Positions 1-9,392 are shown, numbered from the stretch's first letter. The stretch: DNA of 64,000 nt from Streptomyces sp. XD-27 (GCF_030553055.1 NZ_CP130713.1:5270001-5334000); one strand, 5' to 3'. Notes: generated by a model not told the origin, from the letters alone. Numbers and translations: made by a program.

Positions 1-34
1 TACGTCCAAGCCAAGGTGAGCTGGGGGCAGAGAA

Positions 35-716
35 GTGGACCCGGGCGAACCGGCGCGCTGCGGAGCCTGCGACGCGCCACTGGCGGAATGGGAAGGCGGC
101 CACTGCGGATGCCGAGGGCCGAGTCTGCGGCGGCAGCCGGAGGTCCTCTATGCGGCGGCCTGCTCGGTCCCCCACCCTGTCCGCGTCCGCGACCTGGTGC
201 GGCTGGCGGAACTCGACCACGGCCTGCGGGTGGGTGCTTCCTCCGCCAACGCGGCGGTCGCTGCGGACCGGCGCTTCTGCTGGGCGGGACAGGGCATCTA
301 CGGACTCCAGCGCCATGGGCCGCTGCCCGGACCACGGAGCCTGGAAGGCGTCAGCCGGCTGGTGCTGACGGCCGCCGGCACCCCCTCACCGCGCACGCCC
401 TGCACTACTGCCTGCAGACGCTCGGCTACCGGTACGCCTTCGGATCGCTGGCCAACGCCATCAGGCAGTCGCCGTGGATCGAGCGGTGCCCCGACGGGCT
501 GTGGTCGCATCCGGTGGGCGAAGCCGCCGAGCGCTCGCTGCTCGACGAGGTGCCGGCGGTCCCGCCGCGGCGGGAGGCGGCCTGGGCGTGGCTGCGTGGC
601 CGGCTCGCCGACCAGGTGGGAGCAGCGCTTCGCCGCCGAGACGACCGCCTCTACACCATCGGAGAACGCCGGAGCCTCGGTTTGGCATGGGGCGACCAGC
701 CTCCCTGTGGGGGTGA
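35..716 (+). pseudogene. frame-disrupted zinc-ribbon / HARE-HTH-like winged-helix protein
   Basis: The reading frame opens with a short Cys cluster (CGACDAPLAEWEGGHCGC, a possible zinc ribbon). A winged-helix-like stretch follows (VRVRDLVRLAELDHG ... FCWAGQGIYGLQRHG), resembling a HARE-HTH domain. The frame breaks at the C5 run 381-385. One extra C joins it to LTAHALHYCLQTLGYRYAFG in the next frame. That frame would run to 993, deep inside the convergent peptidase gene, unless the G5 run 709-713 also lacks a G; adding one puts TGA at 714-716. With both repairs the gene is 227 codons. The GTG at 35 is only a possible start; the gene may begin left of the window. Function is unknown; the HTH assignment is by resemblance only. 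Confidence 0.5.
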
Positions 717-779
717 CGGACCGCCCGGCTACCGGGGGTGCGGCGTCGTCCGACCCTGCTACGGCTTCGCCCGGCCGGG

Positions 780-2198
780 CTACGGCTTCTCCGGCTTCCC
801 GTCGCCGTACAGCCACGTGTCGAACAGCTTCCCCAGGTCCTTGCCCGACTTCTTCTCGCACAGCTCGATGAACTGCTTGGTGTCGGCGACGCCGTGCCGG
901 TGGTCCTTGGTCCAGGCGCGCACGATGCCGAAGAAGGTGTCGTCGCCCACGGCCCGGCGCAGCTTGTGCAGGACCATCGCCGCGCGCCCGTAGACCGGGG
1001 CGTCCAGGACGCGGTCGGCGCTCGGCGGGTTGCCGGGCGGGAAGTCCCAGATGCCCTCGCTCTCGTCGTCGTCGCCGTTCCAGAAGTCCTCGAAGGTCTC
1101 GTCGGTGGTGCGCTTGCCGTGGTCCTCCTCCCACAGCCACTCCGCGTACGTGGCGAAGCCCTCGTTCAGCCACACGTCCTTCCAGGTGCGCGGCGTGACG
1201 GAGTTGCCGAACCACTGGTGCGCGAACTCGTGCACCATCAGCTGCTTGTCCGGTGCCCGGTCGAAGAACGGCTTGGTCTGGGTCTCCAGGGCGTACTCGA
1301 TCTCGGGCGCGTGGTCGATGATCACCCCGGTCGTGGCGAAGGGGTACGGGCCGAAGCGCTTGCTCTGCCAGTCGAGGAGCTCGCTGACGAACGCGTTCAC
1401 GTCGGCGCTGTCGTCGAGCTCGTCGTAGTCGATGGCGTTGTACTGGCGGATCCCGGTGTCCGTCGTGGTCTCGGTGAACTCGAAGGACCCCACGGCGACG
1501 GTGGCCAGATAGCTGGCCATCGGCTCGGGGGACTGCCACTCGAACGTCTCCCGCTTGCCCGTCTTCTCGTGGCTCTTCAAGTCGCCGTTGGAGACGGCGG
1601 TGTAGCCCTTGGGGACGGTGACGTCGATGTCGTAGGCGGCCTTGTCGGACGGGTGGTGGTTGCCGGGGAACCACGCCATCGAGCCGTTGGGCTGGCCCAG
1701 GGCCACCGCCCCGTCGCCGTCCTTCGTCTCGATCCAGCCCTCCATCGAACCGTCCGGGTCGGCGATCGTCTTCGGCGAGCCGTCGTAGCGGACGGTGGTC
1801 TTGAAGATACGGCCCTTGGACAGGGACGACTCGGGGGTGACCGTCAGCTCGGTGCCGCTGCGGGAGAACTTCGCGGGATTTCCGTCCACGGTCGTCTCGC
1901 GCACCCGCAGCCCGGCGAAGTCGAGGTTGAACGAGCTGATCGGGCCGGTGGCGCGGGCGGTGATCTCGGCGGTGGCCTTCAGACGGTTGCCCTCGGGCTC
2001 GTAGTCCAGGGTGAGGCCGTAGTGCGTGACGTCGTAGCCGCCGTTGCCCTGCTGGGGGAAGAGCGGGTCGCCGATGCCGGCGGCACCGGCCTTGGCGGCG
2101 GAGCCGTCCTCGGTGGAGTCGGAACCGCTGGTGCAGGCGGCGCAGGTGACGAGCAGCAGCGCGCCGGTCAGGGCCCGCAGGGATGAACGACGGGGCAC
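780..2198 (-). CDS. M1 family metallopeptidase, lipoprotein
   Basis: Zinc aminopeptidase-type enzyme, probably anchored outside the membrane, 472 aa. The zinc signature is clear: HEFAH at residues 323-327 with the third ligand Glu346, exactly 18 residues later, within WLNEGFATY. The exopeptidase GAMEN-like position reads EIEYALETQ, so the substrate-binding loop is the short bacterial form. The N-terminus has a signal sequence ending in TCAAC, giving a probable lipid-modified Cys22. I chose GTG 2198 because GAGGAG lies just upstream and the signal peptide begins there; longer in-frame extensions run into the regulator's promoter region. It lacks the C-terminal ERAP-like domain of full-length PepN and belongs to the short M1 group. 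It is divergent from the GntR gene. Confidence 0.93.
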   Translation of the reverse strand: MPRRSSLRALTGALLLVTCAACTSGSDSTEDGSAAKAGAAGIGDPLFPQQGNGGYDVTHYGLTLDYEPEGNRLKATAEITARATGPISSFNLDFAGLRVRETTVDGNPAKFSRSGTELTVTPESSLSKGRIFKTTVRYDGSPKTIADPDGSMEGWIETKDGDGAVALGQPNGSMAWFPGNHHPSDKAAYDIDVTVPKGYTAVSNGDLKSHEKTGKRETFEWQSPEPMASYLATVAVGSFEFTETTTDTGIRQYNAIDYDELDDSADVNAFVSELLDWQSKRFGPYPFATTGVIIDHAPEIEYALETQTKPFFDRAPDKQLMVHEFAHQWFGNSVTPRTWKDVWLNEGFATYAEWLWEEDHGKRTTDETFEDFWNGDDDESEGIWDFPPGNPPSADRVLDAPVYGRAAMVLHKLRRAVGDDTFFGIVRAWTKDHRHGVADTKQFIELCEKKSGKDLGKLFDTWLYGDGKPEKP

Positions 2199-2503
2199 GT
2201 ACGGCGCTCCTCGGCTCGGACTCGGTGTCAGGTCGGTGGTCGGCCGCCTGCTTCGGAAGGGTTCCGCCTCGGACGAGTGTCCGCTTCGGACGCGTGTCCG
2301 CTTCGGGCGGTTGACCGTTCGGGCCCAATTCAACTGGGGGTGCCCGTCCGTTGTCGAACTGCTATGCCCTTGAAACGGCTCACGCCCCAAATAAACCTCT
2401 CTGAGCTGCGGTTCACCACTTCCGGTGATGCTTTGGCCCTTAGTTGCGGGCGCCAACCCACGGTTGCCAAGCTGTTGCTCACTGTCAACCTCAGGGAGAG
2501 AAC
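2199..2503. other. 305-bp divergent intergenic region
   Basis: No credible gene. It lies between the M1 peptidase (minus) and the GntR regulator (plus), so it should carry both promoters. The left half contains the tandem dyads listed separately at 2269-2318. The right half is AT-richer than its surroundings (CCCAATTCAACTGGG at about 2324-2338) and holds the GGGAGAG ribosome site of the regulator at 2494-2500. Confidence 0.7.
2269..2318. promoter_or_regulatory. tandem CGGAC-N4-GTCCG dyads, possible operator
   Basis: Two adjacent 17-bp copies read TCGGACGAGTGTCCGCT (2269-2285) and TCGGACGCGTGTCCGCT (2286-2302), with a decayed third copy to 2318. Each copy holds an inverted repeat, CGGAC-N4-GTCCG. 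Tandem dyads between a peptidase gene and a divergent transcription regulator suggest an operator. They are not the usual HutC-type site, so which protein binds is unknown. Confidence 0.45.
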
Positions 2504-3256
2504 GTGGCCTTCGGTGACCAACCCGCCTATCTCCGCGTCGCCGACGACCTCCGGCAGAAGATCGTCGGCGGCGAGCTCCCGCCGCACACCCGCCTCCCCT
2601 CGCAGGCCCGCATCCGCGAGGTGTACGGGGTCTCCGACACCGTCGCCCTGGAGGCCCGCAAGGTGCTGATGGCCGAGGGGCTGGTGGAGGGCCGTTCCGG
2701 CTCCGGCACGTACGTGCGCGCGCAGCCCGAGCCGCGTCGGCTGGTGCGCAGCGGCTTCCGCGCCCCCGGCGGCTCGACGCCGTTCCGGCAGGAGCAGGCC
2801 GACGAGCAGATGCACGGCACCTGGGAGTCCAGCAGCGAGCGGGAGGCGGCGGGGCGGCCGGTCGCCGACCGGCTGGACATCGCCCCCGGTGACGAGGTGA
2901 TGCGTACGCGGTACGTGCTCCGGTCGGCGGGCGAGGTGGTGCTGCTGTCCACCTCCTGGGAGCCGCTGGCGCTCACCGGGCGGACGCCGGTGATGCTGCC
3001 CGAGGAGGGCCCGCTGGCCGGTCGCGGGGTGGTCGAGCGGATGGCGGCCATCGGGCTGACCGTGGACAACGTCGCGGAGGAGGTCGGCGCCCGGCCGGGG
3101 CTCGCCGAGGAGACGCTGGCGCTCGGCGGCGTGCCGGGCCACGGCGTGCTCGTCATCTCCCGCACCTTCTTCGCCGGCGGCCGCCCGGTCGAGACCGCGG
3201 ACGTGGTCACGCTCTCCGACCGCTACCGCGTCGCGTACCGCCTGCCGGTGAAGTGA
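2504..3256 (+). CDS. GntR family regulator, HutC/UTRA subfamily
   Basis: DNA-binding repressor-type protein of 250 aa. Residues about 5-75 are the GntR winged helix (AYLRVADDLRQKIVGGELPP ... LPSQARIREVYGVS). Residues about 85-245 form the UTRA effector-binding domain typical of HutC-type regulators, ending TLSDRYRVAYRLPVK. GTG 2504 is preceded by GGGAGAG at a good distance, and the protein begins directly at the HTH. It is divergent from the M1 peptidase and upstream of an APC permease. Control of one or both is plausible, but the effector cannot be read from the sequence. Confidence 0.92.
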   Translation: MAFGDQPAYLRVADDLRQKIVGGELPPHTRLPSQARIREVYGVSDTVALEARKVLMAEGLVEGRSGSGTYVRAQPEPRRLVRSGFRAPGGSTPFRQEQADEQMHGTWESSSEREAAGRPVADRLDIAPGDEVMRTRYVLRSAGEVVLLSTSWEPLALTGRTPVMLPEEGPLAGRGVVERMAAIGLTVDNVAEEVGARPGLAEETLALGGVPGHGVLVISRTFFAGGRPVETADVVTLSDRYRVAYRLPVK

Positions 3257-3436
3257 CCGTCCGGGGTCCGCCCGTCACTGAACGGCGGGCATCCGTCCGG
3301 AAAACGGAGTCCGGGCGGCCCGCGTGGTGTTGCAAACCTCACAGAACACCCGTGGAAGCCCGATTATCGGAATCCGATCTTCCCAATCGCTCGTACGATG
3401 GCGCGGTTTGTGTCCGGTCACGGGGGAGCGAAGGGA

Positions 3437-5107
3437 GTGCCAGGAACCTTGAGCACGGAGCAGGATTCCCACTCTAATTACCGAAGGTCACTTGGCACGG
3501 TGGCCCTCACCGCTGTCGGCCTCGGGTCGATCATCGGTTCCGGCTGGCTCTTCGGTGCCGAACGGGCAGCTGCCCTGGCCGGTCCCGCCGCCATCTTCTC
3601 GTGGGTGATCGGCGCCGTGGTGGCACTGACCATCGCCCTGACCTACACCGAGCTGGGCTCGATGTTCCCCAAGGCCGGCGGCATGGTGCGGTACGGCCAG
3701 TACTCGCACGGCTCGCTCGCGGGCTACCTCGCCGCCTGGGCCAACTGGATCGCGATCGTCTCGGTGATCCCCGGCGAGGCCACCGCCTCCATCCAGTACA
3801 TGAGCTCCTGGGACTTCGCCTGGTGCAAGGAGCTGTACGACGGGAAGGAGCTGACCGGCACCGGACTCGCGCTCGCGTCCGTGCTGCTGCTCTTCTACTT
3901 CTTCCTGAACTGGTTCGCGATCACCCTGTTCGCCAAGACCAACACCGCGATCACGGTCTTCAAGGTCGTGGTGCCGGTGCTGACGGCGGGCGCGCTGATG
4001 ATGGCGCACTTCGACACCTCCAACGTCACCGACCACGGCGGCTTCACGCCGAACGGCTGGAGCGCGGTCTTCAGCGCCGTCGCGGTGGCCGGCATCGTCT
4101 GGGCGTTCAACGGCTTCCAGTCCCCGCTCAACATGGCCGCCGAGGCGCGCAACCCCGGCAAGTCCATGCCCAAGGCCGTCATCGGCTCGATCCTCATCGC
4201 CCTGGTCATCTACCTGGCGCTGCAGATCGCCTTCCTGATGGCCGTCCCCGCCGGGGACCTGGCCGACGGCGGCTGGAAGGGGCTGGGCTACAACTCCCCG
4301 CTCGCCGACCTGGCCATGGCCTGGGGCCTGAACTGGCTGGCCATCCTGCTCTACGCGGACGCCTTCGTCTCCCCGTCCGGCACCGGCATGATCTACGCGG
4401 CCACCACCTCGCGCATGATCCACGGTGTCCAGGAGAACGGCCACCTCCCCGGCGTCTTCGGCAAGGTCGACGCCAAGACCGGTGTGCCGCGCCCCGCGCT
4501 GCTGCTCAACCTGGGCATCTCCTTCATCTTCCTGGCCGTCTTCCGCGGCTGGGGCTCCATCGCCGAGATCGTCGGCGTCGCGACCGTCATCTCGTACATC
4601 ACCGGCCCGGTGGCCGTGATGGCGATGCGGCGGCTGGCCCCGGGCCTGCCGCGGCCGGTGAAGCTGCGCGCCATGCCGGTGATCGCGCCGATCGCGATGA
4701 TCTTCGGCTCGCTGGTCATGTACTGGGCCCGCTGGCCGCTCACCGGCAAGGTCATCTTCATCATGGCGATCGGTCTGCCGGTCTGGGCCTGGTACGAGCT
4801 GCGCAAGCCGTGGGCCGAGCTCAAGCCGCACCTGACGGCGGGCGCCTGGATGGTCGCCTACCTGCTGGTGATGGCCTTCACCTCGTGGGCCGGCGGCAAG
4901 GAGTTCGGCGGCAAGGGGTACCTGGCCGAGGGCTGGGACATCCTGGTCGTCTCCCTCATCGCGCTGGCCTTCTACTACTGGGGCGTGGCGAGCGCCTGGC
5001 GCAACCCCTCGCTGGTGCAGGTGGAGAAGGAGCTGGCGGCCGAGGCCGACCGGCAGGCCGAGTCCGCCGAGGAAGAGGGCCGGGAGAAGGCCGTCAGCGC
5101 GGTCTGA
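3437..5107 (+). CDS. APC family amino-acid permease
   Basis: Integral membrane transporter of 556 aa with about 12 hydrophobic segments. The APC-family first-helix motif GLGSIIGSGWLFG lies near residue 30. The C-terminal tail is charged (EAADRQAESAEEEGRE). The long form and SGWLFG motif resemble the aspartate/proton symporter branch, but the substrate is inferred only from that. Start: GTG 3437 is favoured because GGAGCG lies about 7 nt upstream. ATG 3398 lacks a ribosome site, and TTG 3449 is a second alternative. The 180 bp upstream of it has no other gene. Confidence 0.9.
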   Translation: MPGTLSTEQDSHSNYRRSLGTVALTAVGLGSIIGSGWLFGAERAAALAGPAAIFSWVIGAVVALTIALTYTELGSMFPKAGGMVRYGQYSHGSLAGYLAAWANWIAIVSVIPGEATASIQYMSSWDFAWCKELYDGKELTGTGLALASVLLLFYFFLNWFAITLFAKTNTAITVFKVVVPVLTAGALMMAHFDTSNVTDHGGFTPNGWSAVFSAVAVAGIVWAFNGFQSPLNMAAEARNPGKSMPKAVIGSILIALVIYLALQIAFLMAVPAGDLADGGWKGLGYNSPLADLAMAWGLNWLAILLYADAFVSPSGTGMIYAATTSRMIHGVQENGHLPGVFGKVDAKTGVPRPALLLNLGISFIFLAVFRGWGSIAEIVGVATVISYITGPVAVMAMRRLAPGLPRPVKLRAMPVIAPIAMIFGSLVMYWARWPLTGKVIFIMAIGLPVWAWYELRKPWAELKPHLTAGAWMVAYLLVMAFTSWAGGKEFGGKGYLAEGWDILVVSLIALAFYYWGVASAWRNPSLVQVEKELAAEADRQAESAEEEGREKAVSAV

Positions 5108-5309
5108 CACCGGTCGCGGCCGGGGCATCCGTCCCGGCCGCTTCCCGGCTCCGGCCGGGCAGGATGGCCGGATGAGTGCCTCTTCGTGAAAAGTCGTATC
5201 CGCTGCGTGAAGGTAGGGCGTACGCTCAGGCATATGCGTATCGGGGTTTCCAGCAGGAGGTCCTGGGGGCGTACGCCGGAGCGTGCGACACAGCGGAGGG
5301 GACAGAGCG

Positions 5310-5495
5310 ATGAGTGACAGCGGTGCCGTCCTGCCATGGCTCGTCATCCGCCAGGATGACCAAGGCAACCGCTATCGCGTGGGGCGCTATGCGACCCGGA
5401 GCGAGGCCGAGGAGGTCGCCGGCCGGCTGGCCGACCACGGACACAAGCAGTTGTACGTGGTCGAGCGCACGGCGGCCACCGGATCGGGGGCCTGA
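5310..5495 (+). CDS. small SPOR-like domain protein
   Basis: A 61-residue protein starting at ATG 5310 after a strong GGAGGGG. It reads MSDSGAVLPWLVIRQDDQGN and then RYRVGRYATRSEAEEVAGRL, the beta-alpha-beta pattern of SPOR-like repeats. Small proteins of this type are common in Streptomyces. There is no signal peptide, so peptidoglycan binding is not implied. It is followed closely by the NUDIX gene. Confidence 0.8.
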   Translation: MSDSGAVLPWLVIRQDDQGNRYRVGRYATRSEAEEVAGRLADHGHKQLYVVERTAATGSGA

Positions 5496-5516
5496 CGCCT
5501 GCCGTATCGTGCCCGC

Positions 5517-5975
5517 ATGACGGAGCGCGTGGTGGTGGGCGGAGCGGTGTTCGACCAGGGGCGGCTGCTGGCCGCCCGGCGCAGCGCGCCCCCGGAGCTG
5601 GCCGGCCGCTGGGAGCTGCCCGGCGGCAAGGCCGAGCCCGGTGAGACGCCCGCCCAGACACTCGTGCGCGAGCTGCGCGAGGAGCTGGGCATCGAGGTGG
5701 AGCCGCTGGAACCGCTGCCGGGCCAGTGGCCGCTCAAGCCCGGCTACGTCCTCCACGTGTGGACGGCGGCGCTGCGCACCGGCGTGCCGCGCCCGCTGGA
5801 GGACCACGACGAGGTGCGCTGGCTCGCGCCGGAGGCCGTCGACGAGGTCGACTGGCTGGACGAGGACCGGCCCGCGGTCGCCGAGGCGGTGCGCCGTCTC
5901 GTGAGCGGTGGTGCGCGGCACGAGGCTGCGCCGAATGTGTCACCGCGCTCCGGCCGGGACGATAGTAGGCCCTGA
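5517..5975 (+). CDS. NUDIX hydrolase, MutT-like
   Basis: Probable (deoxy)nucleoside triphosphate pyrophosphohydrolase, 152 aa. The Nudix box occupies residues 37-59 ([11 protein letters not shown] ... VRELREELG) and contains the metal-binding REXXEE core. Overall length and the early Nudix box fit the MutT/CTP-pyrophosphohydrolase group that cleans oxidised nucleotides. No ribosome site precedes ATG 5517. Instead TATCGT (5505-5510) ends 6 nt before it, so a leaderless transcript is possible. The last 20 residues are low-complexity. Confidence 0.9.
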   Translation: MTERVVVGGAVFDQGRLLAARRSAPPELAGRWELPGGKAEPGETPAQTLVRELREELGIEVEPLEPLPGQWPLKPGYVLHVWTAALRTGVPRPLEDHDEVRWLAPEAVDEVDWLDEDRPAVAEAVRRLVSGGARHEAAPNVSPRSGRDDSRP

Positions 5976-6057
5976 ATATCGGGTATGTGAGGATTAACCT
6001 CCCCGAAGCCGGACAATCACGGCGGGGTCTGTGCCTACGGTCTGGGAAGTGGTCGGC

Positions 6058-6495
6058 GTGAACGACAGTCCATCAGGCGTGGCCGCGGACGCCGATTCCG
6101 CCGAATGGAGCTTCGCCGCCGAACCGGGCGCCGTACGCACTGCCCGCACTCTGGTCCGTGACGCATTGCACACCTGGGGCCTCCAGGCCGTCAGCGATGT
6201 GACGGTCCTGCTCGTCAGTGAGCTGGTCACCAACTCCCTGCGCTACGCCACCGGGCCCATCGGCGTCCGCATGCGCTGCCGCCGCGCCGTCGACGGCGCC
6301 GTGCTGGTGGTGGAGGTCTCCGACCCCGTGGAGGACCCGCCGCGCGAGCGGGTCGCCACCCCCGACGACGAGGGCGGCCGCGGTCTGCAACTGGTCGCCC
6401 GCAGCTCCCGCCGCTGGGGGACGCGACGCGGCAAGGCAGGCAAAACGGTGTGGTTCGAGCTCGCTCTCCCTGGTGAGGAGATTGTCGAAGGGTGA
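6058..6495 (+). CDS. RsbW/SpoIIAB-like ATP-binding protein
   Basis: Stand-alone GHKL ATPase of 145 aa, a possible anti-sigma factor kinase. It shows the family N-box (LLVSELVTNSLRYA) and the G-box (DDEGGRGLQLVARSS), and ends GKTVWFELALPG. GTG 6058 has GGGAAG 8 nt upstream; GTG 6031 in the same frame is an alternative giving 154 aa. The C-terminal domain of the next gene carries the same motifs, so the two may share or compete for partners in a partner-switching system. Confidence 0.88.
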   Translation: MNDSPSGVAADADSAEWSFAAEPGAVRTARTLVRDALHTWGLQAVSDVTVLLVSELVTNSLRYATGPIGVRMRCRRAVDGAVLVVEVSDPVEDPPRERVATPDDEGGRGLQLVARSSRRWGTRRGKAGKTVWFELALPGEEIVEG

Positions 6496-6646
6496 GCTAT
6501 TGCCGGGAAGTGATTGCAGAACACGGCACCCAACGTGTGGGATGAGACCGTGCTGTGATCGTGAAGGGCGTGCTCCGGATAGCCGAGGTGCAGGATACTC
6601 AGCTGTCTGAGGCCGGTCCGAGACCTGAGCCGGAGGGGACGGGCGC

Positions 6647-9355
6647 GTGAGCGAGAAGCCAGCGGGGGCGCAGATGCCCGAGGACGCCGTAGTCACGCCG
6701 ATGTGGCAGAGCAGCCCGCCCGGATCGATCTACGACTACATCCGGGTGGCGTCCTTCGGTCTCGGCCCGGACGGCCGCATCGCGCAGTGGAGCGAACGGG
6801 CCGCGGAACTCGTGGGGCTGACGGCGCGCCAGGCGATCGGCAGGGACCCCGTCGAGGCGTTCGTCCCGCCCGAACTGCGCGACACCGGACACCGCAAGGT
6901 CGCCGAGATCCTGGACGGCCGGGAGTGGACCGGCCTGGTGCCCTACTGCGCCCCGGACGGCCGCGGCCCCGGATACAGTCTGGCCGAGATCTATGTGATG
7001 CCCTCCCGGACCGAGGACGGCGAGCGGTCCGCGCTGTGCATCGCGGTGGACGTCAGCGCGCTGCGCCGCCTGGAGACCGACCTCGCCGCGTCACAGGCCG
7101 TTTTCGGTCAATCTCCCCTCGGCTTCTTCTTCTGCGGCACGGACCTGCGGATGCTGCGCGTCAACGAGCGGTTCGCGACCGTCTTCGGCCGTCCCGCCGA
7201 CGCGTACCGCGGCATGCGCCCGGAGGACCTGCTGCCGGCCTCCGAGGCCGAGCGGCTGAGCGCCGCGATCCGCCAAGTCCTGGACACCGGGCAGTCGGTG
7301 ACGGACATGCCGCTCGTCGGCAACGTCCCCGCCAACCCCGAGCGCCGCCGCTGGGCCATCTCCCTGTACCGCCTGCACAGCGGGTCCGGTCGCCCCATCG
7401 GCGTCGCGGGACTCGCCACCGACGTCACCGGCCGCCGCCGCGCCGAGCTGGAGGCCGCCGGCGTACGGCGCAACCTGGCGCTGCTGAACGAGGCCGGGGC
7501 GCGAATAGGCACGTCGCTGGACCTGGAGACCACCGCCCGCGAGCTGCTGGACGTGGCCGTGCCGCAGTTCTGCGACCTGGCCTCGGTCGACCTGTACCAG
7601 GGCCTGCTCACCGGCGAGGACGCGGGCCCCGGGCTGCTGCGGTCCCGGCGGGACGCTCCGCCGCGCGGGAGCGCGGCGGAGGAGCCCGGCGGAGGCAGCG
7701 CCGAACTGCGCCGGGTCGCCTTCGCCAGCGCCGTCTCCGACGGGCCCGTCGCGATCTTCGACCCGTGCCGCCCGGCCGGGGCCGACGACGCCACCAAGCC
7801 CGTCCAGGTCGGCGAGGTGCACCGCTACCCGCTCAACTCGCCGTGCGCCGGGGCCCTGCGCACCGCCCAGGTACGGGTCGTCGGGGGCCGGGACGCCGCG
7901 GAGGGGCCGGAGCTGGGCGCGGTGCTCCAGTCCACCCTGGTGGTGCCGATGGTCGCCCGCGACACGGTCGTCGGCCTGGTCCAGTTCTCCCGCACCAAGG
8001 GCAGCGAGCCGTTCGGCGAGCGGGACACCGCGCTCGCCGTCGAACTGGCCGCCCGCGCCGCCGTCTGCATCGACAACGCCCGGCTCTACCGCCGCGAGCA
8101 CGAGCGCGCCCTGATCCTCCAGCGCAGCCTGCTGCCGCCGGGCGACCCCGAGGCCGCCGGACTCGACATCGCCTGCCGCTACCTGCCCGGCAACGAGGCC
8201 ACCGAGGTCGGCGGCGACTGGTTCGACGTGATCGAGCTGCCGGGCCACCGCACCGCCCTGGTCGTCGGCGACGTGATGGGCCGCGGCCTGCGCGCCGCCG
8301 TCGCCATGGGCGAACTGCGCACCGCGGTACGGACCCTGGCCCTGCTCGACCTGGAGCCCGCCGAGGTGCTCTCCGCCCTGGACGAGATCGCCCGGGGCCT
8401 CGGTACGCCCGGCGGCTCCCGCGTGGACGGCCGCCCCGCCCACCGCGCCCCGCGCGCCGGGCGCGGCGCGCAGCGCCCCGAGGCCGCCGCCTCGGACCTC
8501 TCCGAGGTCTACCTGGCCACCTGCGTGTACGCCGTCTACGATCCGGTCACCCGGCGCTGCACCTTCGCCAACGCCGGCCATCTGCCACCGGTGCTGGTCG
8601 AACCCGGCGCGTCCGCCGAGCTGCTGGACGTACCCCCCGGCATGCCGCTGGGCGTCGGCGGCGAGCCGTTCGAGGAGATCGAGGTCGAGCTGCCCGACGG
8701 CGCCCTCCTCGCGCTGTACACCGACGGCCTCGTCGAGTCCCGCGACCACGCCCTGGACGAGGGGCTCCAGGCGTTCCGCACGGCGCTGACCGGCACCGCC
8801 CCGGTCCAGACCGCGCCCGGCGGCTCCCAGGGCCCGCTGGAGGACCTCTGCGACCGCGTCCTCGACACGCTGAACACCCACCACGGCGAGGACGACATCG
8901 CCCTGCTCATGGCCCGCGTCCAGGGCCTGCCCGCCGAGTCCGTCGGCGACTGGCGGCTGCCCAGCGAACCCCGCTCCGTCGGCCGCGCCCGCGAACTGGC
9001 CCGCGACCAACTGGAGTCCTGGGGCCTGGACGACCTGGTGGACACCACCGAACTCCTGGTCAGCGAGCTGGTCACCAACGCCCTGCGGTACGGCGAGGGA
9101 GAGATCCGGCTGCGCCTGCTGCTGGACCGCAGCCTGGTCTGCGAGGTGTGGGACGGCGGCCTGGTCCAGCCCCGCCGCCGCCGCGCCCGCGACACCGACG
9201 AGGGCGGCCGCGGCCTCCAGCTCGTCGGCCTGCTCAGCGCCGCCTGGGGCAGCCGCCGGACCCCGCGGGGCAAGACGGTGTGGTTCGAACTGGGGCTGCC
9301 GGACGGCGAGTCACCGGGAACGGACTCGGTGGAGGCGCTGCTCAGCCTGTTCTGA
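6647..9355 (+). CDS. SpoIIE-type PP2C phosphatase with PAS, GAF and ATPase domains
   Basis: Cytoplasmic multidomain signalling protein, 902 aa. Order: PAS at about 25-140, second PAS at about 145-265 (QSPLGFFFCGTDLRMLRVNE), GAF at about 275-480, PP2C/SpoIIE phosphatase at about 485-740 (metal ligand Asp524 in VGGDWFDVI; NAGHLPPVLVEPG), then an RsbW-like GHKL ATPase at about 770-895 (ELLVSELVTNALRYG). One protein thus combines a sensor, an anti-anti-sigma phosphatase and a kinase-like module. GTG 6647 follows GGAGGGG. No membrane segment is seen, so the signal is probably intracellular. It follows the free RsbW-like gene on the same strand with 151 bp between. Confidence 0.93.
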   Translation: MSEKPAGAQMPEDAVVTPMWQSSPPGSIYDYIRVASFGLGPDGRIAQWSERAAELVGLTARQAIGRDPVEAFVPPELRDTGHRKVAEILDGREWTGLVPYCAPDGRGPGYSLAEIYVMPSRTEDGERSALCIAVDVSALRRLETDLAASQAVFGQSPLGFFFCGTDLRMLRVNERFATVFGRPADAYRGMRPEDLLPASEAERLSAAIRQVLDTGQSVTDMPLVGNVPANPERRRWAISLYRLHSGSGRPIGVAGLATDVTGRRRAELEAAGVRRNLALLNEAGARIGTSLDLETTARELLDVAVPQFCDLASVDLYQGLLTGEDAGPGLLRSRRDAPPRGSAAEEPGGGSAELRRVAFASAVSDGPVAIFDPCRPAGADDATKPVQVGEVHRYPLNSPCAGALRTAQVRVVGGRDAAEGPELGAVLQSTLVVPMVARDTVVGLVQFSRTKGSEPFGERDTALAVELAARAAVCIDNARLYRREHERALILQRSLLPPGDPEAAGLDIACRYLPGNEATEVGGDWFDVIELPGHRTALVVGDVMGRGLRAAVAMGELRTAVRTLALLDLEPAEVLSALDEIARGLGTPGGSRVDGRPAHRAPRAGRGAQRPEAAASDLSEVYLATCVYAVYDPVTRRCTFANAGHLPPVLVEPGASAELLDVPPGMPLGVGGEPFEEIEVELPDGALLALYTDGLVESRDHALDEGLQAFRTALTGTAPVQTAPGGSQGPLEDLCDRVLDTLNTHHGEDDIALLMARVQGLPAESVGDWRLPSEPRSVGRARELARDQLESWGLDDLVDTTELLVSELVTNALRYGEGEIRLRLLLDRSLVCEVWDGGLVQPRRRRARDTDEGGRGLQLVGLLSAAWGSRRTPRGKTVWFELGLPDGESPGTDSVEALLSLF

Positions 9356-9363
9356 CACGGGCG

Positions 9364-9392
9364 GGCCGGGGGCCGCGGTGGAGCCCCCGGCC
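9364..9392. terminator. bidirectional hairpin terminator
   Basis: A perfect 10-bp stem (GGCCGGGGGC / GCCCCCGGCC) with a 9-nt loop lies between the stops of two convergent genes, the SpoIIE-type phosphatase and sdhB. There is no U-tract, as is usual in Streptomyces. Confidence 0.65.

Noticed and set aside
716..993. Extension of the first gene through 993 into the peptidase gene
   Set aside because: It would overlap the convergent, well-supported M1 gene by over 200 bp, and the translation there has no recognisable sequence; the frame is better ended at 716 by one base in a G5 run.
298..2328. Long antisense reading frames over the M1 gene and similar ones across the window (for example 7091-9010, 14043-15947, 21042-23462, 28765-31230, 48210-51029)
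   Set aside because: They are the usual GC-rich shadow frames of real genes: Arg/Gly/Pro-rich translations, no domains, no ribosome sites, and they run through several real genes.
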